NCBI GenBank assembly: GCA_024516155.1
Contig: JAJJXM010000004.1
Location: forward strand, 806,001 to 870,000
Length of the DNA stretch: 64,000 nt
Reading direction: 5' to 3'
DNA from: Pyronema omphalodes
Lineage: Eukaryota > Ascomycota > Pezizomycetes > Pezizales > Pyronemataceae
Shown here: positions 13,905-25,300 of the stretch, piece after piece
Numbering within the stretch: the stretch's first letter is position 1
Layout: each line of letters begins with the position of its first letter
Translations under genes and position numbers: made by a program
Notes under the pieces: model-generated
Told to the model about the DNA's origin: nothing
Seen by the model: only the letters and a program-made list of their open reading frames with translations
Databases searched by the model: none

Positions 13905-13985
13905 GTACCGTGACAAAAGTGACCGTCACTTTTCTGTGCTAAGCGCCGCACGGGGTGACGGTCACTTTTGTCCAGCACCTCGTAC
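13905..13985. mobile_element. 81-bp palindromic mini-MITE (family B, copy 1)
   Basis: A short, nearly perfect foldback with AAAAGTGACCGTCACTTTT near the left end and GGTGACGGTCACTTTTGTCC on the right, ending CACCTCGTAC. It is the inverted counterpart of the 87-bp element at 40769-40855; both share the central GGCGCTTAGCACAGAAAAGT block and the CCTCGTAC end. The left end here is abbreviated (GTACCGTGACAAAAG), so this copy looks degraded or internally deleted at that side. No coding capacity. GTAC/TA at both ends suggests TA-target insertion; family assignment is inferred. Confidence 0.8.
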
Positions 13986-14285
13986 ATATATGATACACAT
14001 ATGTATGACTTACATATGACCTACCCTACCCTACTTAGGTCTACAAAATACCCCACCTGCGACAAACCTTACCTATGACCTACCCCATCTATGATCTACC
14101 TTGTGTATGACCTACCCTACCCTACTTATGTCTATGACCTACTTACCCCATCTACCACATACATAGTACTGCTCACCTTTACACCCATCTTCATAGTCCT
14201 ACAATCCCATATTGCTTTGCTGTGCTTTTCTCTATGGACTGAGGCTTAGGGAAGGTTGAGTTGCTTTGAAGGTATGGTAGAGGTG
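13986..14285. other. Spacer between the family B and family A MITEs, with CCTAC repeats
   Basis: A wandering repeat of TATGACCTACC-like units (13840-14160) surrounds the family B MITE. No coding sequence is supported. Confidence 0.6.
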
Positions 14286-14656
14286 TACAGTCGAACCTCC
14301 TTATAAGAGTACGCTGGGACCGGAGAAGTGTACTCTTATAATGACGAAACTCTTCGGGAGAGGTTGGCTTGGCGCGAGTGATTGCTTGAGACCAGACGCG
14401 CTGGGGGTGGTGTGTACCGCTCCTCGGCCCCAAGGTAGTGCACTAGCGCCACCATGGCACGAGTATACCCTGCTCAAGGCCATTACCCATACCTCTATCA
14501 TAAGAGTATGCTAACAATTTTTCGCATTTCCTTAAGAGTATTTTAGTATCGAGGTTACTCTTATTTCCCATACAAAAATCGTCGGGACCACGGCTATGCA
14601 CTCTTATGAAGAGGTTATTCTTATAATTGGTACGCTTATAAAAAGGTTCGACTGTA
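14286..14656. mobile_element. 367-bp TA-flanked MITE (family A, copy 2, inverted)
   Basis: The element runs 14288-14654 with TA at 14286-14287 and 14655-14656. The left end starts CAGTCGAACCTCCTTATAAG; the right end (14630-14654) is its imperfect inverted repeat, ending GGTTCGACTG. It is related to the element at 3830-4175 but in the opposite orientation: here TTCCCATACAAAAATCGTCG is at the right, and the TTCGGGAGAGG...GGCGCGAGTGATT block at the left. The inverted repeats are more diverged than in copy 1, suggesting an older insertion. No transposase. Confidence 0.85.
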
Positions 14657-15116
14657 CCATTTTACTGTTATAGCTGTACCACCACCACCACCACCACCAC
14701 CATTACTACTACTAATACTATACTGTCCTACTACCCTACTACCATGCTGTCTAACCATCCGACGGTTCTACTATTCTTCTGACATTGTATTATCGTACTA
14801 CCATATCACCACTAATATAACGTCTTACCACTCTGTTGTCGTACTATTCTACTATCATACTATCATGCTGTTTGTAGCCCTGTTGCTTTACTGCTCTACT
14901 GCCCTACTGCTCTACTGCTCTACAGCCCTACAGCCCTATCATGCGCATAATTTCTTTGCGCACTCCCAATGTCGATGTTTCAGATTGTTGATCTTACGGT
15001 ATCCTTCTTTCCCTTCCATGACATCTACCACATCCATATCCATATCTTTACATCTCTACATCTTTACATTCTTCCCTCTTCCTAATTCCATTTCTTTCCT
15101 TCTTCTTCCGATCCCC
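14657..15116. other. Spacer with CCA and CTACTG-type repeats
   Basis: A CCA trinucleotide run (about 14677-14703) and wandering TACTAC/CTGCTCTACTGC repeats (14700-14945) fill most of this stretch. The plus-strand frame 14865-15332 overlaps the F-box gene antisense and is repeat-derived. No gene is supported. Confidence 0.55.
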
Positions 15117-16103
15117 TTATTCCTCCTCTTCGTTCCTCCAATACTCCCCCTTTTTAACCATAGTATAATTCGCGGGGGGTCTACAAGCCTCACCGGATCC
15201 CACAGCCTCATCATCCCAAGGATTCATTGCATCCGTAGTCCTAACAACCTTGAGATCATTCATCTGATCGATCATTCTCGCAATATAAATATAGCCCGTA
15301 ATAACCCTTCTAAACCTCATTCCTTTTTCTGATGGCTGGAACCAAATCTCCTTTCTTTTTAACCTTAAATCCTTTTCCCCAGAAACCAAACCAAATTCCA
15401 ATTCCCTTAGGCTTGGTAACTGTTTAATCCACGACAGAAGTTCCATGACACGATCCGGTGGAACCCAATTTCCTGAATAAGTAAGTTTCCTTAAACATGG
15501 AAACATTCCAGGTTTAGTTCCTAACAAACCCATGGATGGTAAATCCCTTGACGCAATACCTTCAAAGAATCCATCATCTATAACCAATGAAGATATTGGA
15601 CAGGATCGTAATAATAACATTTTTATATCATGATCTCCATCTATTGTTACTAATCGTAGTTCTTGAAGTGATTGTAATTGATATGGCCATTTTGCACATT
15701 TTTCTCGTAGCCCGACTCCGTCGTTACCTATTATTCTCGTTGCGTGGATACTTAGGGTTTGTACTTGTTGGCTCCAGAGAAATTTTTTGACGTCGAGACC
15801 TTGTGATTTATAGTTCCAGCGAGGGGCTAGATGAAGTGATAGATTGCTCGCGCGGAGTTGGTTATGGGATAGGAATTTGGAAAGAGAGATGAGCTGCTGA
15901 GATGTGGTTTCGGGGGATAGACGAAGACGGAGATGGGAGTAGAGATACGGGAAACAAAGGGAGTAGAATTGTCGGGAGGTTTGAGAGAGAGATTTTAACG
16001 GCGGTGGACCATCGTAATCTTCTGGAGAGGAGAAAGGTGTAGAGGGTGAGAGGTAGCTGATGATTTGAAGGAGGAGCTCGGTGGCGAGGTGCGGGAGTAT
16101 CAT
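15117..16103 (-). CDS. F-box-like domain protein
   Basis: A single-exon frame of 328 aa, starting at the ATG at 16103. The open frame extends 25 residues further upstream to 16178, but the start MILPHLATELLLQIISYL opens directly with an F-box-like helix (LP.L..E.L..I..YL) and is preferred. After the F-box come a Q-T-SRQFYSLCFPYLYSHLRL segment typical of fungal F-box proteins, then weak leucine-rich repeat-like strands (LQELRLVTI, ISSLVIDD, LRKLTYSG, LRELEFGL). Such proteins usually act as substrate receptors in SCF ubiquitin ligases through Skp1, but the target cannot be told from sequence. The C-terminus ends in an acidic EEEE. The gene stands alone, with MITE-rich spacer downstream. Confidence 0.75.
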   Translation of the reverse strand: MILPHLATELLLQIISYLSPSTPFSSPEDYDGPPPLKSLSQTSRQFYSLCFPYLYSHLRLRLSPETTSQQLISLSKFLSHNQLRASNLSLHLAPRWNYKSQGLDVKKFLWSQQVQTLSIHATRIIGNDGVGLREKCAKWPYQLQSLQELRLVTIDGDHDIKMLLLRSCPISSLVIDDGFFEGIASRDLPSMGLLGTKPGMFPCLRKLTYSGNWVPPDRVMELLSWIKQLPSLRELEFGLVSGEKDLRLKRKEIWFQPSEKGMRFRRVITGYIYIARMIDQMNDLKVVRTTDAMNPWDDEAVGSGEACRPPANYTMVKKGEYWRNEEEE

Positions 16104-19100
16104 GGTCGAGTAAAGTAAGTAGCGATTGATGATTGGTGGTGGATTAACGGGTTGGTTGGTTGAATGGATTGGATGCAAGGTTCAAAGAACGACGCGTTGG
16201 ATGCTGGAGACGTGGAGACGCGTATAGTATCGGTATGTATAATGTTGAAAGTCGCGATGCGATGCGCGCGCTGCGGCGTGGCGGGGTTGCTGAGATGGAG
16301 CTAGGAGCATGCCGGTTTTGGCTGCCTTTGCAATGGCCAATCGGTGATCTCGCATAATATTCTTGGCGAATCTGGAATATAGATGACATACGTTGACCGG
16401 CTGTAATATGTATCCGATTAAGAGTTCCCAAGACGGGATTTGTGATTTGCGATATTTACTCTACACGGAATAGAAGTAACAAGCAGTCTAATGGATACGT
16501 AGACAGTAGTGTTACCCGAATCATGAATATTTATAAAACTCATCTTGACTAGGCGCCTTTATCAAGCAATTGTCAACGAGCACACCCCGACAAATAGCGC
16601 CATCAGATTTCCACAGTCCACAGAATCACCATTCAAGACATTTTAGTTGAAAACTCCAGAGGCAATCGCAAGGAATATTTCTAGCCTCTTTCAGCATCCT
16701 CATACAGTGCTGTTCAACCGTTTTATCCGCTTGATAAGCATCGGCAATCCATCCAAGTAGCAGGCATATAGATTCTTCGTCACATCTTGACCTCTGTGAT
16801 ATCCATAATTTGCTAACGTCGCTAACCTTCGTTGATCTTCGTGTCCACTGCTGTCTAGAAGGTGCCCTACGAAGGTACTACAATGGTTTATTGACCTGCT
16901 ATATGAGCTAAAAACCCCCAAACAGCAAGATATCTTACTTCTCCACGAAATAATCGATTGTAGATGTTGATTACACACTAGTTCTAGTGAGCAACGAAGA
17001 TTGAATGACTTGATAGATCGGGGCCCGTAGGCTGAGCTCGCGAAGAAGAGTCCAGGGAGCTAGGGTGTCCGGGTAGATAATTAATTAATTATATATAGTC
17101 CAAGATATCAAAAAATATCCATAACCAATAAACCGTAGCAACAACCGGCTAAAAAATACCACCAGAAACATAAAATAAGTAATCCAGCCCTTGCTAGGCA
17201 TAGTCAGCTTCATACCTTATCACGCCATATCTTTGATTACGAATGATTATACATGATGCAGAGCCGCTCGCTGGGTTAATGTAACTACTCCATGAATATA
17301 AAGATTGATAATTACCAGTAATAGTTGGGATTAACCTATTATTATATGATCCTGAAATCTTAGTGTAAGAAAATATAGGAAATCTTGCAGAAATCTCACC
17401 AAGGCTCGCTATTCGGGATATTAGTCGCAGGTTATTTACAGAGCTACGATTTTGTGATGGTTATGACTGGGGAAGAGGCAAGTGGTTCAGCTTCAGTGAC
17501 ATAACTGGATGCTTTGACTGTGGTTCTGTTGACTGGCGCTTCGGCCATTGTCTTTGCCTCTGGAAATATTTGGTACATGCACATCATAAGCTCTCGCAGA
17601 CAATTAGCCACGAATTAGTTACAAGTCCTTCAGGCTTATGGGTAAAAGGCTGATATACTTACCCAACCCAGCACAGGCCGTCTTCTCTCGTATCCTCATG
17701 GGTTATCACACCATCCTCGGTCTCTTCGGAGTCATGAAATATCACACACGACTTATATCGGTTTATGACTCTATCGATTAATACTGATGGAATAATGACT
17801 CCATCATACCAAAAACTAATAAAAGGTATGGAAGTTTAATCTCATCTAACAGCCTTACACCTGATTTCTAAGTCTTTACATCCCGTTTTATGATTTCTTA
17901 ATACTTCGTTTCATTTGTAAGTAGTAGTCTTGTAGTAGTCTTTTGATATATTATCTAGTATCTAGTCTTTCGGTATCTAGTATCTAGTATCTAGTATCCA
18001 AATCTCAATCACCGACCACTGGCCACCGACCACTGACCACCGACCACCGGCCACCAGTATTCCTATATCCATATCCATATCCAAATCAAATCAATAAAAT
18101 AATAAAACAACGAGCAACGAGCAACGAGCAACGCGTCTCCTGGCCGATCACAGTGATCATCCACGCCCATACCCACGTAAGTTGTATGTATATACAGGCA
18201 TGTACAACCAACAATCTAGACCTTCTTTATCGAACCCTGGTACCTTTGAATCTTTGAATCCTGGAATCCTTATCCCCGTAAAACAAAACAAAAAAGAAAG
18301 TACCTCGACGACCTCGACCTCTATCTTGACCTTTACCTCTATCTTGACCTCTATCTCTACTACTTCATCCATACTTGTCATACATCACCCATAACCCAGA
18401 GTTTAAGTACATACAAAGACATACAAGTACATACAATCACATTAAACACATTAAATAATGTTCAAAGCCCAAAGTTCAAAGCCCAAGCCGCTGGTTGACG
18501 TTTTTGTTTTAATTACAGCAACTGTACACCTGATTACTTTTTTTTTCGTGGGTGGGTCCAATGTTCAATATCTACTATCTAATAAAACAAGAAACAATCT
18601 TTTGTCCTGACTCCTGGCTCCTAAGATATAAGTAAGGGTATAAGGGTAGAACTATCAGCTTTCAACTCGTTGCTCGCTACTCGCTGTTGGTTATTGATTA
18701 CTCGCTGCTCAAAAAATAATGATTGATTGATTGATTGGTTTAATTGATTGCGAAACCGTTGAACGATGGACCCTGGTGGTTGCGGTGAGCTCGGACTATA
18801 CGGATAGCTATCTGTATACAGCTACAGCTACGGGTTACGGATTACGGGTTACGGCTTTGCACGTGGTAGTGGTAGTGGTGTTGGTTGTAACTTGTGGTTG
18901 TGGTTGTGCTTTTTCCAGTGCTGGTGCTGATGGTTGTGAAAGAAAAAAAGAAAAAAAAGAAAATTTACATCGTTCACGTTGCATTCAATAGTATGTCTTT
19001 TCATCGACTTTTTGTACTGATATCGACTATTGACGATGGAAGATGGAGGATAGAGGATGGAATTTTACTTATCACTTGTCATTTGTCACTTGTCACTTGT

Positions 19101-20346
19101 CACTTGTGCGATAAACACGCTATTTCGACTGCAGCTAAATCCGTGATTGATCTTCAAACTCCGTTTTATACTCCGGAGCTAGGGTAGATAACACAGTTGC
19201 TATAGACTGTGTTGAAAAGGTACATACATACTGGACTTCGGGTCTGGTATTGGATGAAGATAAAGATGAAGACGAAGACAAAAAACGGTTTGCTGTTAAT
19301 TATTTATTGTGTAGATAGATAGGTATATAATCACTATGAAGTTTGAATTTCAGACTCCCATTGTATAGATGTATGTCTGTATTTTAAGGGAACAAAATAC
19401 AAAATGAAAAACGACTAAATGGATCTACTTTATCTCCTTATTCGAAACTCAGTGGATTCTGCCTCCTGCTCCTTCTCATTCTCCTTCTTCTCCTTCTTCT
19501 CCGTGCCGGCTCCGAAATTTCAAAAGCACGATGCACGATGTACAATGCACAATGCACAATGCATGTCCATAGACAAAACAATTAAGCTTTACCCTGGTAT
19601 CAAATAACGCGCGCGCAGAAGACCCTTTTCATACTCAGCCCTTTCCTTAAAGACGAACCCTGAAGTTTGTTGTTTAACCTTGACCCTTGGTCCTTGGTCC
19701 TTGGGATCCCTTCTTTTCACCTACGGAGCCCTTAAGCCGGGAGTAGTTCACCGCAGATCACTGTCGATCTGTATTCCCTAGTAACCGGTGATTATTCTAA
19801 CTTTGTCTAACTTTGTGTGGCCCTGTCTGACTTCTTGCCACTTTGTCTGACTTTGTCAAGCCTCTCATGATCGGCCCGAGGATTCCTACTGTCCCTGGTC
19901 CAAAATCCAATTTGACGCCGAGAATCCTACCCTAAGAGATCCAGATGCCGGCTATATGTACCCCTTAGTTTGGGTGAAGGGGTTCTAATTCGGCATCTTT
20001 GTAGATCACCCGGTCTGATTATCGGTTTTAATTTTTTTTTTTGTTTTCGGTTTTCTTTAACCGATATGTATATCCATATATATATCTCTATATATAAATA
20101 TATCCTGTGATCTCCAACTTCTACATATCTGTAAAGAATCATCACTGCAGACTTCCGACGCAACGTAAATCAAGTAGGATATATTAGTATCATGTAGTAT
20201 ATAATCTACAGCAGATGTATCATGTTCATCAATACAATTCCAGCGCGCGGCTCGGCCGTTTGCTTAAGTACATGGATAGAATCGACGTATAATTGGAATC
20301 ATGTTCCATCACTCGACTTTGGTGAAACCATCGACGTTCGAACAAC
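16104..20346. other. Gene-free spacer between the F-box gene and the retrotransposon
   Basis: No gene is supported. The part from about 16440 to 17860 has few simple repeats and a more gene-like base composition, but I could not assemble a convincing coding model on either strand; a 92-aa minus-strand frame at 16700-16978 and a short plus frame near 17690-17780 carry no motif I recognise. It may be a decayed gene. From 17900 onward the DNA is again repeat-rich: CTAGTATCTAGTAT runs (17950-18000), GACCACCGACCAC runs (18010-18058), CTTGTCACTTGTCA (19075-19107), and CTTTGTCTGACTTTGTC (19798-19860). Confidence 0.5.
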
Positions 20347-20356
20347 GTTCATCAGC

Positions 20357-20361
<5 letters not shown>
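20347..20361. repeat. 5' target-site duplication of the retrotransposon
   Basis: GTTCATCAGCGTTTA is repeated exactly at 26461-26475 on the other side of the element. One more A also matches, so the duplication is 14-16 bp depending on how the junction A is counted. Matching flanks show that the element arrived by target-primed insertion and that both ends are preserved. Confidence 0.93.

Positions 20362-20409
<48 letters not shown>
20361..20409. repeat. 49-nt poly(A) tract at the 5' junction of the retrotransposon
   Basis: An uninterrupted run of 49 A residues lies between the upstream target-site duplication and the first element base at 20410. It is on the 5' side of plus-strand open frames, where a poly(A) tail is not expected. 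The 3' end has a different, TGTAAA-like tail. Confidence 0.95.
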
Positions 20410-20410
<1 letters not shown>

Positions 20411-20513
20411 GCCACACCAACGCTAGAAAAACACCACGTTTCTCGCTTAATTATCCAAATCGGGAAGTCGGAGAGAATTCTCACGGCTTCACGATATTCC
20501 ACCTCTGAGGCCC

Positions 20514-22319
20514 ATGGCTCCCATGAAGCCTCCCCCCCCTCCGCGCTTCGGCCTCACCTCCGAAATGCGCACCTTCAGCGGCAGCAACTCCTCCAGAGTG
20601 TCCACTCCCGCCCCAGCGTCCGCAGACGACGTGTTCGGCGCGTCTGCCCCCGACACCCCTACGCGTGCGAGCAAGAACTTGCCGCTAGGTACCACGCCCG
20701 GTTCTGGATGGTCATCCAGCAGCCCTCTATCCTCGTGCCCCAGCACGGTCAAAAAACGAGCCCACGTCGCGGCCTTCGGGTCTGCCATGGGACACGAACT
20801 GCGCTCTGCCCCAGCAGTCGGCACACAAGCCTCGCCGCTGGTCAGCTCGACCCTGCTTGAACAGCTGTCTGCTCGCCTGGCAGCCACGGAAACCCGTATG
20901 CGCGCGCTGGAGGAAAAGCTCAGCCAGCAAGACTCCCGTCCCTGCTCGTGCCCGGCGTCGCAAGTCGCCCGCACCGCCCCCCGCACCTCTCCTACCACCC
21001 GTGCAACCACCTCCACCGCCTCCCAGAAGTCTGCCCCAGCAGAAAGCAACAAACCCGCAGCTCTGGCGGCCACTAAACCCCGCGCACACGCCCTCCCCGC
21101 CGTACAGGCCCCGGTGGGCACCTCCAAGCTCACCGCTGCCCAGTCCTACGCGGCTATGCTTCGTAACAACCTCCCGGAGCTCCCCCCTCCTCCTCCTGCG
21201 CCCGCTTGGCAAACATTCCAAACCAAGCAGCAAAAGAAGCAAGCCCAACGGCTTAACAACCCGTTCTCCCCGGAGAAAAACCTCGCCACCGAAGATAGAC
21301 GTATCATCTTCACTCGTCAGGACGGAGGTCGCCCCTCCCCCAAACCGGATCAAGACTTCACGGCGGCAGTCAATGTGTGCCTGCACCTCCGAGGAGCACC
21401 TCAATTCCACCGCCTCGCCAAAGTCTCCCGCAACAGCAAGGGGACTATCACCGCTACCACAGTCCCCGGAGTGAGCGCATCCACCATTGTTGGTTGCTAC
21501 CGTAACGAAATATTGAACGCCATGCGTGAAGTAGATCGTGCTGTAGTTGACGTCCGTCCTATGGAAAAGTGGGTAAAACTGAAAGTCCACGGAATCCCAC
21601 TCAATCGTTTCTTGGGAAGGGGACCCAACGGTCTCCGCAAGATGGAACTCGAGCTCCAGGCGAATCATGAAGGGCTGGAAATCGTTCCTGGTGCCCGCTG
21701 GTTGGGTAAACGCAGCACCATCCGTGACCGCCTTGAAAGAGGCGAAATCCAATCGTCGTCAGCAGTTTTCGTGGTCAAAGGCTCCCCCGCAGCACAGATG
21801 CTGATGTCCCGTGGGGCACTCCTGGGATCCACAAGGTACCGAGTAGAATTGTTTAACCATGAAGGCCCTGACAGCCAGTGTGCGGGCTGCCTCAAATGGG
21901 GACACATTCGCGAGCGGTGCACCACCCCCGCCGTTCTTCGCTGTCGCTTCTGTGGCCAGAACCACTCTTCCGATGCCCACGCATGCGGTATGGAGGGATG
22001 CTCCGTACCCAAAGGACTCCCCTGCCAGCACTCTAAGGCTGCAGCCCGCTGCGTCAACTGTCGTGGCAACCATTATGCCAACTCCCGCATCTGTCCTTCT
22101 CGCATAGAAGCGGTTGCCCTCGCCAGGCAACTCCGTCATTCCTCCTCCGGATCGCAGGCTTCCACCTCCACCACTGCGAATACCACCACCGCCGATGCCT
22201 CGAACCCCGAAGCCTCCCAAGAGTCCACGGAGTCGTCAATTCAACCCTCCCCCCGCCCCGATGCCATACTGTCCGACCCGGACAAAATGGTTGATGCCGT
22301 TGTGCCAGACAACAATTAA
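20514..22319 (+). CDS. Retrotransposon ORF1: Gag-like RNA-binding protein with zinc knuckles
   Basis: 601 aa. The N-terminal 230 residues are proline-, alanine- and serine-rich and probably disordered, with a possible short helix around residues 105-145 (LEQLSARLAATETRMRALEE). The middle part (about 255-440) has an alternating strand/helix pattern like the RRM-like region of non-LTR ORF1 proteins. Cysteine-rich knuckles follow: CAGCLKWGHIRERC from Cys456, CRFCGQNHSSDAHAC, and CVNCRGNHYANSRIC from Cys513. The C-terminus is Ser/Thr-rich. Such proteins coat the element RNA. The stop codon overlaps the ORF2 start as TAATG. Confidence 0.92.
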   Translation: MAPMKPPPPPRFGLTSEMRTFSGSNSSRVSTPAPASADDVFGASAPDTPTRASKNLPLGTTPGSGWSSSSPLSSCPSTVKKRAHVAAFGSAMGHELRSAPAVGTQASPLVSSTLLEQLSARLAATETRMRALEEKLSQQDSRPCSCPASQVARTAPRTSPTTRATTSTASQKSAPAESNKPAALAATKPRAHALPAVQAPVGTSKLTAAQSYAAMLRNNLPELPPPPPAPAWQTFQTKQQKKQAQRLNNPFSPEKNLATEDRRIIFTRQDGGRPSPKPDQDFTAAVNVCLHLRGAPQFHRLAKVSRNSKGTITATTVPGVSASTIVGCYRNEILNAMREVDRAVVDVRPMEKWVKLKVHGIPLNRFLGRGPNGLRKMELELQANHEGLEIVPGARWLGKRSTIRDRLERGEIQSSSAVFVVKGSPAAQMLMSRGALLGSTRYRVELFNHEGPDSQCAGCLKWGHIRERCTTPAVLRCRFCGQNHSSDAHACGMEGCSVPKGLPCQHSKAAARCVNCRGNHYANSRICPSRIEAVALARQLRHSSSGSQASTSTTANTTTADASNPEASQESTESSIQPSPRPDAILSDPDKMVDAVVPDNN

Positions 22320-25300
22320 TGCTGAAACACCTCAAAGTGTTTCAGCTTAATTGCCGTAAGAGCGGTGAGGTTCTTACGGCGGCAATGGAGAGTGGTGTGG
22401 AACTGGAGGCGGACTTGGTACTCATCCAAGAACCCCCCACGTTCCAGGGATGGAGGCACCCCGCCTTCGACTTCATATGGGGAGGTCGAGTGCTCACGGG
22501 TGTCCGGAAGGACTCGGTATGGACGGTCCGCGTTCGGGAAGACTTGGGAAGAGAAGGAGAAGGGGATGTCCAGGTTCTTGACGTTCTTTGCCGAGGTCAC
22601 CGCCAGATACGCATCGTGAATGTCTACGATGCTGTCCGAACGGCTGATAACACAAGACCTGCAAGGTTGGTAACGTGGACACGAATTATCACACCAGGCA
22701 CGATCCTCGCCGGGGACTTCAACGCCCACAGTAGGAGATGGAACCCCTACTGTGACCAACCGATCCACCACGCCTTTCTAGAGGAGCTCATGGACGAACA
22801 TGATTTGCGGTACGTCGGGGATGGGCTCGAAACCCACTCCCAGAGCGGGCAGCGACGGATAAGCGTGATTGATCTGGTCTTTGCCACGATGGAGGTAGCC
22901 CCCCATGTATTGGCTCGCCGTCTCGACGACCCCAAGCATGCTACCACGTCAGACCATGAAGCCATCTGGTGGGAGGTCATGTCGGTAGTGGAACCGGAGG
23001 ACTATGACGCGCCAACTCGTGGTTGGGCGGTGGGGGAATTGCTTGAGAACGAGGACACGGTGCAGAAAGCGGCGTCAGACTGGCACCGTCGAAGCGAACG
23101 CAGGCCACCGCTGTCCAGTCGTTGCTCAACGGAAGAGGTGGAAGCTGAGGCGATTTGGATCAGGGAACAGCTCACGGAGCTGCTTGATGAACATGCCAGG
23201 AGGGTGCGCATCACCGCTCGCTCCAAACGGTGGTGGGGGGCGGACATCAAAGCAGCCCGCAGCAGGTATGGCCGCATTCGCCGCGCTGCCAAACAGGGCC
23301 GCGCCACGACGGAGCAGGAAGTAGAAGCGAGGAACTCCTACAACAAGATTCAACGTTCCCGCAAGCGTTCGTGCTGGGGCACTTTTCTCGAGACCGCTAA
23401 TGGTGACGCAGTTTGGCAGGTCCTACGCTCTATCACCCCCCGCACTACCACGGTGGTGGGCAGCCTCACTGACGAAAACGGCAACACCGCGGACGATGAG
23501 CAGGCTAAACGTGAAATGTTGGCTGCTGTCTCGTTCCCTCCCCCGAATGCGTACCGCTCCCGCTGGAGATTCTGCTCCCCCAACCCCGGGCAAGGCTACA
23601 AGATGGTTACCGAAGATCTTGTCTCGGAAGCTATCTCTCGCCAAAGCAACTCCAAAGCACCCGGCAAAGACTCCCTGGGAGTTCCCATCATTAAAGCTTT
23701 AATGAAATGGGACCCTAAGCGCATCACCGCCCTGGTCACGCAGTGCATCCGCCTGAGCTACCACCCGGCAGACTGGAAACTCGCCAAAGGAATCTGCATT
23801 CCCAAACCGGGGAAGCCCAGTTATGACAAGGCCAAGAATTTCCGGGTCATCTCGCTTCTCAGCTGCCTTGGTAAGCTTGTCGAGAAGGTCGCCACAATGC
23901 TGATTACCGCAGCAGTGGAAACCAGCGGGTACCTACACGTGGGTCAGTTTGGAGGACGGAAAGGACGCTCCGCTGCGGATGCAGCGGCAGTACTCGTGAC
24001 TGCGGTCGAGGAAGCGTGGGAAAAGAAGTTGCTGGCTGGAGCCCTCCTGATGGACGTCAAGGGAGCCTTCCCGACGGTCAACGCGGAGTGTCTAGCAAAC
24101 AAGATGCGATCCGCTGGGATCGAAGAGGATTTGATTGGGTGGGTCGAGAGCTTCATGAACTCTCGTTCGGTCGAAATCACGATTGCTGGAGACGCCGGCG
24201 CCCCAATCCGCACCAACACCGGGCTCCCCCAAGGATCTCCCGTCTCCCCCGTGCTCTTTCTAATTTATATTGCTGAACTCGCATATATAGTCGAACGAGA
24301 GATGTCGGATACAGTTGGCTTGTCCTTCGTCGACGACGTGACGTGGATCACGCGAGGAAAAACCCCCGAAGAAGTAGCTGCGAAACTCAGTCGCTGCGCC
24401 GAAATCTGCATATACTGGGCCCGTGGCAACGCAGTACGCTTCGAGCCCGATAAGACGGAGGCTATTCTCTTCTCCAACCGCCGATCCCCCCCGGACACGT
24501 CCACCGTCACAATCCCCGTCGATGATCACCTCGTTTCCTTCTCTTCCCGTCCCGTTCGGTGGTTGGGCTACTGGTTGGAACAGTCGCTCACCTTCAACCA
24601 CCACCACCAACGGTGGATTGCTAAGGCACGTCAACAGCAAGCACGGCTTGCTCGCCTGTGCAAAAGGCAGGGGCTCCCTCCCGCAAGCACCGCCAACCTC
24701 CAAAAAGCGGTGGTCCAGTCCGTGGCTACGTACGGTATTGATGTCAACGCCGCCCGCAAAAAACCTCCTCGTGACGCTGGCAAAATCACCCGTCTTCAAC
24801 TGATCCTCAGCCAACAGGCCCGAGCCGTCACAGGGTGCCTCCGCACAACCCCCCTCGGCTTTCTGATGGCTGAAGGAGCCACCCGCCCCGCAGAAGCAAT
24901 TGTGCGTAGTAGAGAGGCTCGGTTCCGAGCACGAATTCTCACTCGTCCTCCCCCGGCGGCCTCCACCCAACCGTCCCCGACCGCCGACGCCATTCGCAGT
25001 CTGACACGACGAGCAGCTGCTCGTACAGGTTTCACTGCCATCGAAACCGTCGAACCCCCCGCTCGTTTCAACTTCCGCTACATGGACGTTGTAATAGAAC
25101 CTCGCGAGGAAGCGGCAGCTTCAGCACGCAGCTGGCGCTCGCTCCAAGCGCTCTGCTTCTGGACCGACGGCTCCAGAATTAACGACAGGAGTGGCGCAGG
25201 GTACGTCCATTATGTCGATGGCTCCCTTGTCTCCCGGTCCTTTCACCTTGGCCCACATGTCGAGGTCTTCGACGCCGAGCTTTTCGCCATCCACCAGGCC

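Noticed and set aside
20489..21752. Minus-strand frames of 214 and 341 aa inside the retrotransposon
   Set aside because: They are antisense shadows of the GC-rich ORF1, which has recognisable zinc knuckles on the plus strand.
24260..24970. 236-aa minus-strand frame within ORF2
   Set aside because: Antisense to the reverse transcriptase region.
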